Assembly: GCF_014193255.1 (NCBI RefSeq)
Contig: NZ_JACHZB010000013.1
Coordinates: 1 to 42,600 of the forward strand
From: Rhizobium sp. BK196
GTDB taxonomy: Bacteria > Pseudomonadota > Alphaproteobacteria > Rhizobiales > Rhizobiaceae
Direction of reading: 5' to 3'
Length of the DNA: 42,600 bases
In this document: positions 22,465 through 31,531 of the stretch, piece after piece
How positions within the stretch are numbered: the first letter of the stretch is position 1
How the letters are laid out: every line of letters begins with the position of its first letter
Translations under genes and position numbers: made by a program
Notes under the pieces: generated by a model
What the model was told of the DNA's origin: nothing
What the model saw: the letters and a program-made list of their open reading frames with translations, nothing else
Database searches by the model: none

Positions 22465-24252
22465 TCAGAAGGTTTCCAAGACGGGGCTTTCCAGCACTTT
22501 GCCGGTTACGACGTCGGCAATGCCTCGATCGGTCTGGTGCGGGCCGACATTGCAGGCAAGCGTCGCACCGAAGCAGGCCTTGAAGACCAGATAGGGAGGT
22601 TGCCAGTCGACGACTTTCTCCATCGCCTTGCGGATGCCGGTGAAGCCGTTGGCGGTTTCCTGTAGGCAGGCATCTGTCACAAGGCCGGAGAACGGCAGGG
22701 GCAGAAGGACTTCGACGTGTCCGTCCTTTGCTACGGCCATGCCGCCGCCGACTTCGATGACGGCATTTGCTGCAAGCGCCATGTCTCGTGCGTTTCCGCC
22801 GATAACCGTGAGGTTGTGGCTGTCATGTGAGACGGTAGTGCAGAAGGCACCGCGCCACTCACCCCAGCCGGTCAGGAAGCCGACACGCGGCCTGCCATCC
22901 GCCACCCCGTGACGATGCGCGACTGCAATCATGGCGCTGCCGGCTGGCGGTACGACGAAGCCGTCGCGGACATCGGCAACTGCTTCGCCCCACTGCGTAA
23001 AACGTGGACGGTCGATCGTCGCAAGGCGGACTTTGGTGCCGTTGGCGGGAATGCGGAAGTCGTCTTCGGCAAGCGCTGCGAGCTTGACCGAATGCATGAG
23101 CGGTGTGGCATCGAGCGGTTGGATCGGATCCTTGACCGCGCCGTTCTCGGCAACCAGCCGACCGCCGGCGATGACGGCGCGCGCGCTGAATTCACTCATA
23201 TCCTCAAACAGCACGAGATCAGCGCGGCGGCCGGGGGCGATGAGGCCAAGGTCGGAGCGCTTCAGGCGCTGTGCGGCATTGAAAGTTGCCGCGCTCAGCG
23301 CCCATTCCGGACGCATCCCGTAGCGCACGAGACGGCGCACTACATCGTCGAGGCCGCCATTTTCGTAGAGTTCATCCGGGAAGACGTCGTCGGTGCAGAG
23401 TGTAACGGTCGGCGGAAGATGACCGATGCCATCAAGCGCATCGGCGAATTCCTTCAATAGATGATCGTGCGAGCCTCGCAGTTCGATCGTCATTCCGACA
23501 GCGAGCTTTTGCAGAAGGTCGGCGCCGGAGGTGAGCTCATGATCAGAGGTGACACCGGCGGCCATAAAGGCATTGAGATCGGCGCCTTCCAAGCCACGGG
23601 CATGGCCGCAGACGAGTTTGCCTGAGGCCAGGCCGGCATTGACGATGTCAGTCATCCGTGGGTCGCGGTCGATGACGCCGCGCATGTTCATAACTTCCGC
23701 GACGCCACCGATTGCCGGCGAGCGCAGCAGTTCGGCAATGACGCCAGCATCGAAATCCGCACCGGCGAGTTCCAGGCCAGGGGCGGAGGGAACGCAGGAG
23801 GGAGCAAGCAGGATTACGCGCAACGGCAGATTGCGCGAGGCTTCGATTGCCCAGCGCACGCCGTCGAGACCATGAACATTGCCGAATTCATGCGGATCCC
23901 AGACGATCGTCGTCACGCCCCGCGGCAGAACGGCCTCGGCATATTCGGCCGGTGTGACCATCGAGCTTTCGATATGCATATGCGTATCGATCAGGCCCGG
24001 GGAGATGATGCTGCCGGCCGCGTCGATCACATTTGCAGCATCGCTGCGGCTTGCCGGGGCGTGTACGCTCGCGATTAGGGCGCCGACGAGACCAATATCG
24101 GCCTCGCGGATCAGCCCGGTCACGGCGTCGAGGATACGGCCGCCGGTAACAAGCACATCGAAAGGGCTACTACCGCGCGCCGCAGCCACGGCGCGGGCGC
24201 GTAAGGCCGGCTCATTGAGATCGGCGGGTTCCTGACGCGGAGTGGCGGTCAT
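22465..24252 (-). CDS. ade: Adenine deaminase
   Basis: A 595-residue amidohydrolase that converts adenine to hypoxanthine and ammonia. It has the N-terminal small domain (FDVLVTGGRILDAVTG), then SPGLIDTHMHIESSM with metal-binding histidines, WDPHEFGNVHG, CGHARGLEG and HELTSG. TLCTDDVFPDEL and a C-terminal region with SHDSHNLTVIGG follow. Full length for the family. The ATG overlaps the stop of the nucleoside hydrolase gene by four bases (ATGA). It is the last gene of the seven-gene operon. Together they could turn an imported adenine nucleoside into base and then hypoxanthine. Confidence 0.95.
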   Translation of the reverse strand: MTATPRQEPADLNEPALRARAVAAARGSSPFDVLVTGGRILDAVTGLIREADIGLVGALIASVHAPASRSDAANVIDAAGSIISPGLIDTHMHIESSMVTPAEYAEAVLPRGVTTIVWDPHEFGNVHGLDGVRWAIEASRNLPLRVILLAPSCVPSAPGLELAGADFDAGVIAELLRSPAIGGVAEVMNMRGVIDRDPRMTDIVNAGLASGKLVCGHARGLEGADLNAFMAAGVTSDHELTSGADLLQKLAVGMTIELRGSHDHLLKEFADALDGIGHLPPTVTLCTDDVFPDELYENGGLDDVVRRLVRYGMRPEWALSAATFNAAQRLKRSDLGLIAPGRRADLVLFEDMSEFSARAVIAGGRLVAENGAVKDPIQPLDATPLMHSVKLAALAEDDFRIPANGTKVRLATIDRPRFTQWGEAVADVRDGFVVPPAGSAMIAVAHRHGVADGRPRVGFLTGWGEWRGAFCTTVSHDSHNLTVIGGNARDMALAANAVIEVGGGMAVAKDGHVEVLLPLPFSGLVTDACLQETANGFTGIRKAMEKVVDWQPPYLVFKACFGATLACNVGPHQTDRGIADVVTGKVLESPVLETF

Positions 24253-25169
24253 TTGCGGGCCTCATTAACCAAGGCGGCGAGAATGATGACACGCGCCATA
24301 TCGGCATCGATGTCAGCGGCGAACTGTGCATTGAACGCTGCATGGGTGGTACGGGTTTCGACGACCGTGCGCCCGCGGGTATGCTGCCCCTGCAATTCCA
24401 CATCGATGCGGGCAGGGCGGAAGCTGACCACCTGCGGAGCGACGAAGGCAACGGCAGCCGAAGGATCATAGATCGCCATGGCCGGTCGGCCTCGGCTGGT
24501 GCCGATGCGGATATAACCGGCAAACATGTCGGCGATCAACTCGGCATTGGCGCCGCCGGCAGTGCGGATCGGATCGGCGTCCTCGGGCTTTGCAAGAACC
24601 TTGCGGCAGAGATCGAGATCGACCATGTGCAGCGGCAGCTTGTGGGCGATGACGATCGCCAGCGCCTCGGGATCGGCGAGTGCGTTGAATTCTGCGGAAG
24701 CCGTATGATTGCCGGAGGTGACACCGCCGCCCATCCAGACGAGTTCGGTGATGCGGGCGGCAAGATCGGGCCGGGCGAGCGCGAGTGCGGCGATATTCGT
24801 CAGCGGTCCAAGCGCCAGAACGCGGTGCGGGCCTTCCAGTTCCAGCCAGCGGCAAAGCGCGACGAAGGCATCACTATCCGGCAGGATCGGGGCCGGTGGC
24901 AGATGTTTGCCGGTTGTCGGAATGCCGCTTTCGCCGAGGATCGCCTGGGCAGTCTCTAGCCTGCCGAGGACGGGCATGTCGCGACCGGTATGGATCGGAA
25001 ATTTCCAACCGAAGGCCTTGGCAGCGCCCGCCGCATTGGTGCGCACCTGCGGCAACGGCGCATTGCCGAAAACCAGAGAGACGCCGTCGATGTCGAGTTC
25101 CGCGTTCGTCACCACCATGATGGCGGCGATATCGTCGAACCCCATGTCTGTGTCGATCCAGACGCCCAT
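24249..25169 (-). CDS. Nucleoside hydrolase (IU-NH family)
   Basis: A 306-residue protein with the calcium-binding DTDMGFDD start, GNAPLPQVRTNA, ALGPLTNIA, WMGGGVTSGNHTASAEFNALADPEA and a late YDPSAA Asp. It splits a nucleoside into ribose and base with water. The start is the ATG at 25169, because the DTDMGFDD motif belongs at residues 6-13; the open frame runs 237 bases further into the ATPase gene. The purine or pyrimidine preference cannot be read directly, but the adjoining adenine deaminase suggests adenosine-type substrates. It follows the ABC ATPase by four bases. Confidence 0.92.
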   Translation of the reverse strand: MGVWIDTDMGFDDIAAIMVVTNAELDIDGVSLVFGNAPLPQVRTNAAGAAKAFGWKFPIHTGRDMPVLGRLETAQAILGESGIPTTGKHLPPAPILPDSDAFVALCRWLELEGPHRVLALGPLTNIAALALARPDLAARITELVWMGGGVTSGNHTASAEFNALADPEALAIVIAHKLPLHMVDLDLCRKVLAKPEDADPIRTAGGANAELIADMFAGYIRIGTSRGRPAMAIYDPSAAVAFVAPQVVSFRPARIDVELQGQHTRGRTVVETRTTHAAFNAQFAADIDADMARVIILAALVNEARK

Positions 25170-25173
25170 GATT

Positions 25174-26199
25174 TCACCCGAAACGCTTGAGGCTTGCGGA
25201 AATTGCGACCGGCAGGTCGAAGGCGATCGTACTGTTGAGTTCGTGTTGCGGCAGGGCGGCGTCCACTTCCGCCTTGATCGGACCGAGCGCGCTGTCCAGC
25301 AGATATTCGCGGCTGTTGCCGGCGAAAGAAGTGCCGCGCACGGTGCCTTGGAAAGGACCAGAACCAAGAACCACCGCGCGCGGCCGCCAGGCCAGGCCCG
25401 CCGCACCTTCAGGCGCTGCGTCGGAAAGCGCGACAGCGCCGTTCGGCGTCGCGAGTTTTCCGTCCTTCAGAGCAAAGACGTTTTCGAAGCCGACGAAATC
25501 GGCCACGAAGGAGGAAACAGGTTTGTTGTAGATGTCCTCGGGAGTGCCGATCTGCTCGATGCCGCCGTTCAGCATGACGATGATGCGGTCGGCAAGGGCA
25601 AGGGCCTCCGCCTGGTCGTGGGTGACGAAGATCATCGTCACGCCGGTTTCCTTCTGGACGCGCTGCAGCTCGGCGCGCATCTCAAGACGCAGGCGGGCGT
25701 CGAGATTGGAAAGCGGCTCGTCGAGCAGCAACACCTTCGGTTCCATGACCATGGAACGGGCGAGCGCGACGCGCTGCTGCTGGCCGCCCGAAAGTTCGCC
25801 CGGCTTGCGGCCGGAGAATTTCGCAAGCCCGACGGACTTCAGTCCGGCATTGACCTTGGCATCCAGATCCTGGCCGCGAAGGCCCTTCAGGCGCAGGCCG
25901 AAGGCGACGTTTTCATAGACCGTCAGATGCGGGAAAAGCGCGTAGGACTGGAAGACGAGGCCGACAGCGCGCTTGTTTGCGGAGACGCGGGTGATCTCAG
26001 CGCCATCGAGATTGATGCGGCCGGAGGCCGGGTTCAGCAGGCCGGCAATGGCGCGCATGGTCGTCGTCTTGCCGCAGCCGGAGGGACCGAGAAGGGCTAC
26101 CAGCTCGCCCTTGGCAATCGACAAGTCGAGGTCCTTCACCGCAACCGTATCGCCATAGGCGAGCGTCAGTTTGTTGAGTTGAAGGTAGGCATCAGACAT
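25174..26199 (-). CDS. ABC transporter ATPase (PotA/MalK-like)
   Basis: A 341-residue ATPase: Walker A GPSGCGKTTT, Q-loop VFQSYALFPHLTVYENV, signature LSGGQQQRVALARSM, Walker B LLLDEPLSNLDARLR and H-loop FVTHDQAEALALAD. A C-terminal TOBE-type domain from about residue 235 often senses substrate or regulators. I chose the start at 26199 (MSDAYLQLNKLTLAYGD); the longer open frame upstream is the overlapped permease. It overlaps the permease stop by eight bases (ATGTCTGA). It powers the two permeases of the purine-type uptake operon. Confidence 0.95.
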   Translation of the reverse strand: MSDAYLQLNKLTLAYGDTVAVKDLDLSIAKGELVALLGPSGCGKTTTMRAIAGLLNPASGRINLDGAEITRVSANKRAVGLVFQSYALFPHLTVYENVAFGLRLKGLRGQDLDAKVNAGLKSVGLAKFSGRKPGELSGGQQQRVALARSMVMEPKVLLLDEPLSNLDARLRLEMRAELQRVQKETGVTMIFVTHDQAEALALADRIIVMLNGGIEQIGTPEDIYNKPVSSFVADFVGFENVFALKDGKLATPNGAVALSDAAPEGAAGLAWRPRAVVLGSGPFQGTVRGTSFAGNSREYLLDSALGPIKAEVDAALPQHELNSTIAFDLPVAISASLKRFG

Positions 26200-26971
26200 A
26201 GCGAGAGAATCCCAGGAAGCGTTCGGCGAGGAAGACGATGCCGATCGAAAGGAAGGCGAGCAGCGCTGAGAGCGCCGCAACGGACGGGTCGTAGGTCGTC
26301 TCCATATAGCCCAGCATGTCGATCGGCAGCGTGCGGACGCCAGGGCCGGAGAGGAAGAGCGAGACTGGCACCTGATTGAAGCTGGTGACGAAGCTGAGGA
26401 TGAAGGCGGCGAGAATGCCGCCGCGGATATTTGGCATGACCACGCGGAAGAAAGCGCCGAGCCGCGAGGAGCCGAGCAATACGGCGGCTTCCTCGATATC
26501 TGAGCGCAGGTTGCCGAGACTTGCGGACACAACACGCACCGCATAGGGCAGCACCAGAGCCGTATGGGCGAAGAAGAGCGCCAATGTGATGTTGAAGCCG
26601 AATGGTACGACCAGGTAACGCAGCAGCGCCAGACCGACGATGATGCCGGGCACAATGATCGGCAGTGAGACGATGGTTCTTACCGTCTCTGCGCCCCGGA
26701 GACGGTAACGCGACAGGGCATAGGCGGCGGGGATGCCGAGGATAAGAGCTGCCAGCGTGCCGAAGACCGCCAGAAACATCGACATGGCAAAGCTTTCGCG
26801 GAAACTGTCGATGGTGAAGACCTTTGCCGCCCAGCGCAGCGACAGGCCCTGCGGGGGGAAGGCCAGCGTATCGCCCGCGGAAAGCGAAGCGGCGATGATG
26901 ATCAGGAAGGGCCCGATCAGGAAGACCAGCAGGAGGACGAGCACGACGGGTGAGAGGAGACGGATGCTCAT
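26192..26971 (-). CDS. ABC transporter permease (PotC-like)
   Basis: A 259-residue inner-membrane permease with six helices and an EAA-loop (EEAAVLLGSSRLGAFFRVVMPNI) that docks on the ATPase. The N-terminus (LLSPVVLVLLLVFLIGPFL) and overall length match the second permease of spermidine/putrescine-type importers. The ATG overlaps the stop of the first permease by four bases, and the stop overlaps the ATPase start, so all three are coupled. Confidence 0.94.
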   Translation of the reverse strand: MSIRLLSPVVLVLLLVFLIGPFLIIIAASLSAGDTLAFPPQGLSLRWAAKVFTIDSFRESFAMSMFLAVFGTLAALILGIPAAYALSRYRLRGAETVRTIVSLPIIVPGIIVGLALLRYLVVPFGFNITLALFFAHTALVLPYAVRVVSASLGNLRSDIEEAAVLLGSSRLGAFFRVVMPNIRGGILAAFILSFVTSFNQVPVSLFLSGPGVRTLPIDMLGYMETTYDPSVAALSALLAFLSIGIVFLAERFLGFSRYV

Positions 26972-27795
26972 CGGCGGTTCCTCGCGGTGGCAAGGCGCTT
27001 CAGCAGGATATTGGCGGCAAAGCTCATGACGATCAGGATGAAGGCGATGACGCTTGCCGAAACGAAATTATTGGCGACGGAGACTTGCTGATACAGCAGC
27101 GTTTCCAGCATCAGCACCTTGGAGCCGCCGAGGATGGCCGGGGTGATATAGGCCGTCAGCGAGCCGGTGAAGACCAGCGTGCCGCCGACGACGAGGCCCT
27201 CCTTGGTGAGCGGCAGGATAACTTTCCAGAAGACCTGGAACCAGTTCGCACCGAGAACACGGGCGGCGGGAATGGCATCCTTCGGCATGTTCTCGAGCGC
27301 GCTGATGAGCGACAGGATCATCAGCGGCAGGAAAAGCTGCAGCAGGCCGATGAAGACGGCGGTTTCGGTGAAGAGCAGGCGCAGCGGCTCCGGACTGAGC
27401 CCGAGACCGGTGATGGCTTCATTGACGATGCCGGTGCGGCCGAGAATGACAATCCAGGCATAGGTGCGGGCGACGGGCGAAATCATCAGCGGCAGGGTGA
27501 TGAGGCCGATCATGCGGCCCTTGCCCTTCGGAGGAAGATTGACGATCGCAAAGGCGGCGGCATAGCCGATGATGGCCGACACCGCCGTCACTTCCAGGCC
27601 GAGCCGGAAGGTGCGGAAGAAGACGGTGCGGTTCAGCGTCTGCGAGAAGAAATCCGTGTAGGCGGCAAGCGTCCAGGCTCCGCCACTACGAAAACCTTCC
27701 GAAAGCAGTATCGCGACAGGCAGCAGAAAGACCGCGGCGGCGAAGATCGCTGCCGGCAGGGCAAGCGCCAGGGCTTCTGCGCGGTTCTGGAACAT
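26968..27795 (-). CDS. ABC transporter permease (PotB-like)
   Basis: A 275-residue permease beginning MFQNRAEALALALPAAIF, with a first helix, a periplasmic loop and five more helices. The EAA-type loop is AARVLGANWFQVFWKVILPLT. It is the first of the two membrane subunits. It follows the solute-binding gene by 63 bases, a slightly wider gap that may let the binding protein be made at higher level. The substrate is inferred from the downstream nucleoside hydrolase and adenine deaminase. Confidence 0.94.
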   Translation of the reverse strand: MFQNRAEALALALPAAIFAAAVFLLPVAILLSEGFRSGGAWTLAAYTDFFSQTLNRTVFFRTFRLGLEVTAVSAIIGYAAAFAIVNLPPKGKGRMIGLITLPLMISPVARTYAWIVILGRTGIVNEAITGLGLSPEPLRLLFTETAVFIGLLQLFLPLMILSLISALENMPKDAIPAARVLGANWFQVFWKVILPLTKEGLVVGGTLVFTGSLTAYITPAILGGSKVLMLETLLYQQVSVANNFVSASVIAFILIVMSFAANILLKRLATARNRR

Positions 27796-27858
27796 GAGAC
27801 GCCTTTCGAGCGGGGAAGGGCCGATCCCGGCCGCCGTCGGGACCGATTTCAGACTGGC

Positions 27859-28881
27859 TTACTGGCCGACCTTTTCATTCCATTCCTTCAACCAGCCACT
27901 GCGGTTGTCGAGGGCGGCTGCGGACGGGATCAGTTTCAGGCTCTTGGCAGTGTCTTCGCCGTAGGTAATGTTGTTGGCGACCTTATCTGAGACCTTAACA
28001 TCCTTGTTCGCCGGGCTGTCGATCAGCTTTTCCGCGAGCTTGGTCTGGACGTCGGTCGACAGCCAGAAATCCATGAACTGCAGGGCAAGGTCCTGGTTCT
28101 TCGAGCCCTTGGTCAGCACCAGCACGTTCATGCCGCCGGTCTGGCCTTCCTTCGGCGTTGCCCAGGCAACGGGAACATCGAGCTTGGTGAAGCCTGCCCA
28201 GGAGAAACGGCCGATCGGAGCCGCCCAGATTTCTTCCTGCTGCATAAGCTGCACGAGCTGGGAAGACTTTTCATAGAAGGTGACGATCTCGTCCTTTTTT
28301 TTGCCAAGTGCTTCGATCGGCGCCTTGAGATCAGGCGTGTCCTTGCCGAGCGCGAGGCCGAGCATATAGAGCGCCGGTGGCCCCTGGTTGGTCGTGACGT
28401 TCGGGAAGGCGACGTGACCGACATATTCGGGCTTCAGGAGATCGGCCCAGGACTCGATCTTCATCTTATCCGAGCGGTAGGCAATCGAGGTGGCGTAAAA
28501 GGTGTAGCCGACGCTCATGCCGTCGCCGTTCGGATCCTTGGCGATATCATAGAGCTTGAAGAAATTTTCGAGCTTGGACGTATCGACCTTGTCGACCAGG
28601 CCGGCGCGGGAAGCGGCGAGGCCGTCGGCCATGGAGACGGCAGCGAGATCGACCACCGGATTGGCTTTGTTGGCTTCCATCTTAGCAATACGTTCGACGC
28701 TATTGCCGGTTTCGACGACAAGCTTGCAGCCGCACTTGGCTTCGAAGGGATCATAGACGATTGTCTTGTAGTCATCCTGCGCGAAAGCATAGACGGAAAT
28801 GGTCAGTGTCCGCTCCTGCGCAGCGGCACCAAGCGGGAAAAGGGCGGCCAGCGCCACCGATGCAATCAGGGCTTTCTTCAT
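27859..28881 (-). CDS. Periplasmic solute-binding protein (PotD/FbpA-like fold)
   Basis: A 340-residue binding protein with a clean signal peptide (MKKALIASVALAALFPLGAAA, cut before QERT). It has the family body: LTISVYAFAQDDYK, DLAAVSMADG, SVGYTFYATSIAYRSD, FPNVTTNQGPPALYML and DFWLSTDVQ. CGC in FEAKCGCKLV (two cysteines one apart) is a small oddity. It probably delivers a nucleoside, base or related compound to the two permeases, judged from the operon. The gene starts one base after the LacI stop, a tight coupling that suggests cotranslation. Confidence 0.93.
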   Translation of the reverse strand: MKKALIASVALAALFPLGAAAQERTLTISVYAFAQDDYKTIVYDPFEAKCGCKLVVETGNSVERIAKMEANKANPVVDLAAVSMADGLAASRAGLVDKVDTSKLENFFKLYDIAKDPNGDGMSVGYTFYATSIAYRSDKMKIESWADLLKPEYVGHVAFPNVTTNQGPPALYMLGLALGKDTPDLKAPIEALGKKKDEIVTFYEKSSQLVQLMQQEEIWAAPIGRFSWAGFTKLDVPVAWATPKEGQTGGMNVLVLTKGSKNQDLALQFMDFWLSTDVQTKLAEKLIDSPANKDVKVSDKVANNITYGEDTAKSLKLIPSAAALDNRSGWLKEWNEKVGQ

Positions 28882-28882
28882 T

Positions 28883-29926
28883 CTACAAGCTCTCCATCTC
28901 TGAGGTTTTTGGTGCCGGGTTCGCGAGGCCGGATGACTGGCGAATAATCAGCTGCATGGGCACACGTTCGGTGTGCGCCGTAACCAGCACGCCCTCCCGT
29001 GTGCCGCTTTCGTTTATTCTATTGACCAGTGCCGAGACGGCAATTTCGGCGATGGTATCCATATCCATCCTCACCGTCGTCAGCGACGGCGTGACGACAG
29101 GCGACCAGATGAGATCATCGAAGCCGGTGACGCTGACATCGGCGGGCACGCTGATGCCGTCCTGCTGCAGTTCAGTCAGCGCGCGCAGAGCCTGCAGGTC
29201 GGAAAGGGCCGCAAAGGCCGTGAAGCCCTGACGCGCCTTTTTCGCAAGCCCCAGCCGGCAACCGGCGCCCGTCTCGTTCTCCAACCGCTCGATCCAGAGT
29301 GTTTCGGAACGCATGCCAGGCTGCAGGCCGGCTCTGATGCCGCCGGCTCGGTCATTCTGGACATTGGACTCGTGATTGTTGCCGATGATCAGGATCTGCT
29401 TATGGCCGAGGCTCGCAAGGTGGGCGGCGATCTCCTTGCCACCCTGCCAGTGATCGGCGGCGACCGTATTGCCCGGCGTGGAGGCGGTATCGATGACTGC
29501 GACCGGGCAGCTTGCGCCGGAAATGCGTGTGGCACGGCGCGGCACGACGACCATGCCATCGACACCACGCTCCACCAGCCGGTTGATCGCTTCGGTCTGC
29601 GCCGTGATATCGCCGCGGGAGTCGGCGATCAGCACGCCATAGCCTGCTGCCGATGCAGCATATTCGATGGCCTGGGCGATCTTCGGAAAGAGAGGATTGG
29701 CTATGTCAGGCAGGACAAGGCCGAGCACGGCGCTGCGGCCGGTGCGCAGAGCCCGGCCAGCCTGGCTCGGCACATAACCAAGTTCGGCAGCATGCGCGCG
29801 AATTCTTTCGATCAGGGCATCGGAAACCCGGCCCTTGCCGGAGAGCGCATTGGAGACCGTGGCAACGGAGACGCCGAGCGACGTCGCAATCCTGCTGAGA
29901 TTGGGTCCCGGGCGTTGTGAAGCCAT
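28883..29926 (-). CDS. LacI-family regulator of the operon
   Basis: A 347-residue repressor. The N-terminal helix-turn-helix (about residues 10-55: LSRIATSLGVSVATVSNALSG, then RVSDALIERIRAHA) is followed by the hinge and a periplasmic-binding-protein-like effector domain. TGFDDL and PSLTTVRMDMD are usual C-terminal landmarks. It is the first gene of a seven-gene operon and stops one base before the solute-binding protein. A palindromic LacI-type sequence (TTAATCGTTTAA, 29945-29956) lies 18 bases ahead of its start, so autorepression and control of the whole operon are likely. The effector is probably the transported compound or a product of it. Confidence 0.94.
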   Translation of the reverse strand: MASQRPGPNLSRIATSLGVSVATVSNALSGKGRVSDALIERIRAHAAELGYVPSQAGRALRTGRSAVLGLVLPDIANPLFPKIAQAIEYAASAAGYGVLIADSRGDITAQTEAINRLVERGVDGMVVVPRRATRISGASCPVAVIDTASTPGNTVAADHWQGGKEIAAHLASLGHKQILIIGNNHESNVQNDRAGGIRAGLQPGMRSETLWIERLENETGAGCRLGLAKKARQGFTAFAALSDLQALRALTELQQDGISVPADVSVTGFDDLIWSPVVTPSLTTVRMDMDTIAEIAVSALVNRINESGTREGVLVTAHTERVPMQLIIRQSSGLANPAPKTSEMESL

Positions 29927-29944
29927 TGTTTTGAAGCGCCGCGC

Positions 29945-29956
29945 TTAATCGTTTAA
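29945..29956. promoter_or_regulatory. Candidate LacI-family operator
   Basis: TTAATCGTTTAA is a near-perfect palindrome centred on CG, the classical form of LacI-family operators. It sits directly before the LacI gene start. A second inverted repeat CAATTGC/GCAATTG lies next to it at 29958-29979. No strong -10/-35 pair could be fixed by eye. Confidence 0.55.
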
Positions 29957-30042
29957 TCAATTGCATAGCGTAGCAATTGCGGCTTGTCGAATCCAAATTC
30001 TTCCTGTGCAGGATATTATCTGTCCAGGGCAGATTTTCACGC

Positions 30043-30074
30043 AAAGAAAAAGCCCCGCGGAAACCGCGAGGCTT
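30043..30074 (-). terminator. Rho-independent terminator of the efflux operon
   Basis: On the minus strand, AAGCCTCGCGG / CCGCGGGGCTT with loop TTT is followed by TTTTTCTTT. A strong hairpin with T-tract lies 24 bases behind the stop of the outer-membrane lipoprotein gene, ending the efflux operon before the LacI operon promoter. Confidence 0.9.
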
Positions 30075-30097
30075 CGGAATGACGCTATGCGAGGATG

Positions 30098-31531
30098 TTA
30101 GCTGCCCTTGGTAACCTTGACCGGTCCCGGACCGGTAGTCTTGCCGCCCGGAGCGAAGCCGCCACCGGTTGCGATGTTGAGCGCAGCGTAATCCTTTGCC
30201 ATCTGCTGAACAGCGGCGGCAAGGCTTGCCTGAGCGAGCGAGACCTGACGCTGGGCGTCGAGAACGTCGAGCAGCGAGGAGGCGCCGTCCTTGTAGGACG
30301 CCGTCGAAAGCTCGAGGGTTTCCTGCGTCGTCCGGACCTGGGCGCGCAACGCATTAACGGTCTGGGCATCGCGGCGAACGGCCGACAGAGCGTTTTCGAC
30401 CTGCTCGACTGCCGTCAGAACGGTCTGCTTCCAGGCGAGATAGGATGCGGCTGCGTCGGACTTGGAGACGTCGACGTTGGCGCGCAGGCGGCCACCGTCG
30501 AGGATCGGCAGGTTCAGGGTTGGGCCGAAGGACCATGCCGACAGGCCGCCGTGTATGCCGCGCTGGTTGATGTAGCTCGGCGAAATCGAGCCTGAGAGCG
30601 AGATCGACGGGTAGAGCTGAGCCTCTGCGACACCGATCTGGGCGGTAGCGGCGGCAAGGTTGCGCTCGGCCTGGCGAATGTCCGGACGGTTGCGGATCAG
30701 GTCGGCCGGAATGCCGGAATTGATACCGCCGCGGAAAGTCGGCTGACCAGAGCCACGCATCAGTTCATCCACCATCGTACCAGCCGGCTGGCCGACGAGG
30801 GTGGCGATATGATGGGCCGAAACGCGGATGTTGGTTTCGAGGCCGGGGATTTCTGCGAGCGTCGACTGGACAAGACCTTCAGCCTGCACGACGTCGAGGC
30901 GGGATGCCGCACCTGCGTCAAGCTGGAACTTCGTGAGGTCGTAGGTTTCCTGGCGGGATTTCAGGTTGGCCTTCGAAAGCGCCAGGCGCTGCTGGTAGAA
31001 GCGCAGATCGATATAGGTTGAGACAAGGTCCTGGATGTAGGACAGCTTGGCGATGTCGGCACCCGCGTAAGCGGAATCAAGAGAGGCGAGGGCGCTTTCC
31101 TTGCTGCGCTTGTAGAGGCCGAACAGATCGAGCAGCCAGGACAGGGAAAGCTGTCCGGCGCTGGTGTTGCGAGTGTTGGGCTGGTCGCGCAGTTCACCGG
31201 TCTGACCACTGATGGTGTGGGAAGCGCCGACATCGAGGGCGGGCAAGGCACCGGCGCCGGCGATGGTCACGTTGGCGGATGCGGAATTGATACGCTCGAT
31301 CGCTTGTTGAATCGTCAGGTTCTGGCTAAGCCCGGTCTGGACAAGGCTGTCGAGCTTGCGGTCGTTATAGGCGGTCCACCAGGCCGTGGTAGCGACATCG
31401 CCGATGCTCTTTTTGCCACCTTCACTGAATTTTCCGGGAAGTGCCATTTCAGGAGGTACGTGATCAGGGCCTACTACACAGCCCGACAGCAATAACAATA
31501 GCGCCGGTGTGGCATAACGAAGAGATACCAT
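30098..31531 (-). CDS. Outer-membrane efflux lipoprotein (OprM/NodT family)
   Basis: A 477-residue outer-membrane channel protein. The signal peptide ends in the lipobox LLSGC (Cys18), followed by VVGPDHVPPEM. Two repeats of the outer membrane efflux fold contain the SASANVTIAGAGALPALDV and NLAAATAQIGVAEAQLYPSISLSGS blocks. I chose the ATG at 31531 because AGGA lies eight bases upstream; ATGs at 31540 and 31561 are less well placed. It forms the exit duct for the RND pump encoded just before it. NodT is the related rhizobial nodulation protein; nothing here shows a nodulation role. Confidence 0.94.
   Translation of the reverse strand: MVSLRYATPALLLLLSGCVVGPDHVPPEMALPGKFSEGGKKSIGDVATTAWWTAYNDRKLDSLVQTGLSQNLTIQQAIERINSASANVTIAGAGALPALDVGASHTISGQTGELRDQPNTRNTSAGQLSLSWLLDLFGLYKRSKESALASLDSAYAGADIAKLSYIQDLVSTYIDLRFYQQRLALSKANLKSRQETYDLTKFQLDAGAASRLDVVQAEGLVQSTLAEIPGLETNIRVSAHHIATLVGQPAGTMVDELMRGSGQPTFRGGINSGIPADLIRNRPDIRQAERNLAAATAQIGVAEAQLYPSISLSGSISPSYINQRGIHGGLSAWSFGPTLNLPILDGGRLRANVDVSKSDAAASYLAWKQTVLTAVEQVENALSAVRRDAQTVNALRAQVRTTQETLELSTASYKDGASSLLDVLDAQRQVSLAQASLAAAVQQMAKDYAALNIATGGGFAPGGKTTGPGPVKVTKGS

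Noticed and set aside
24709..26379. 556-residue plus-strand frame across the nucleoside hydrolase and ATPase genes
   Set aside because: Antisense shadow of two well-supported genes; the composition is Arg/Ala rich without motifs.
26200..26655. N-terminal extension of the ABC ATPase
   Set aside because: The extra 152 residues are the overlapped permease read in another frame; Walker A spacing fits the start at 26199.
26950..27990. 346-residue plus-strand frame opposite the permease genes
   Set aside because: Charged low-complexity translation typical of the reverse complement of membrane proteins; no start signal.
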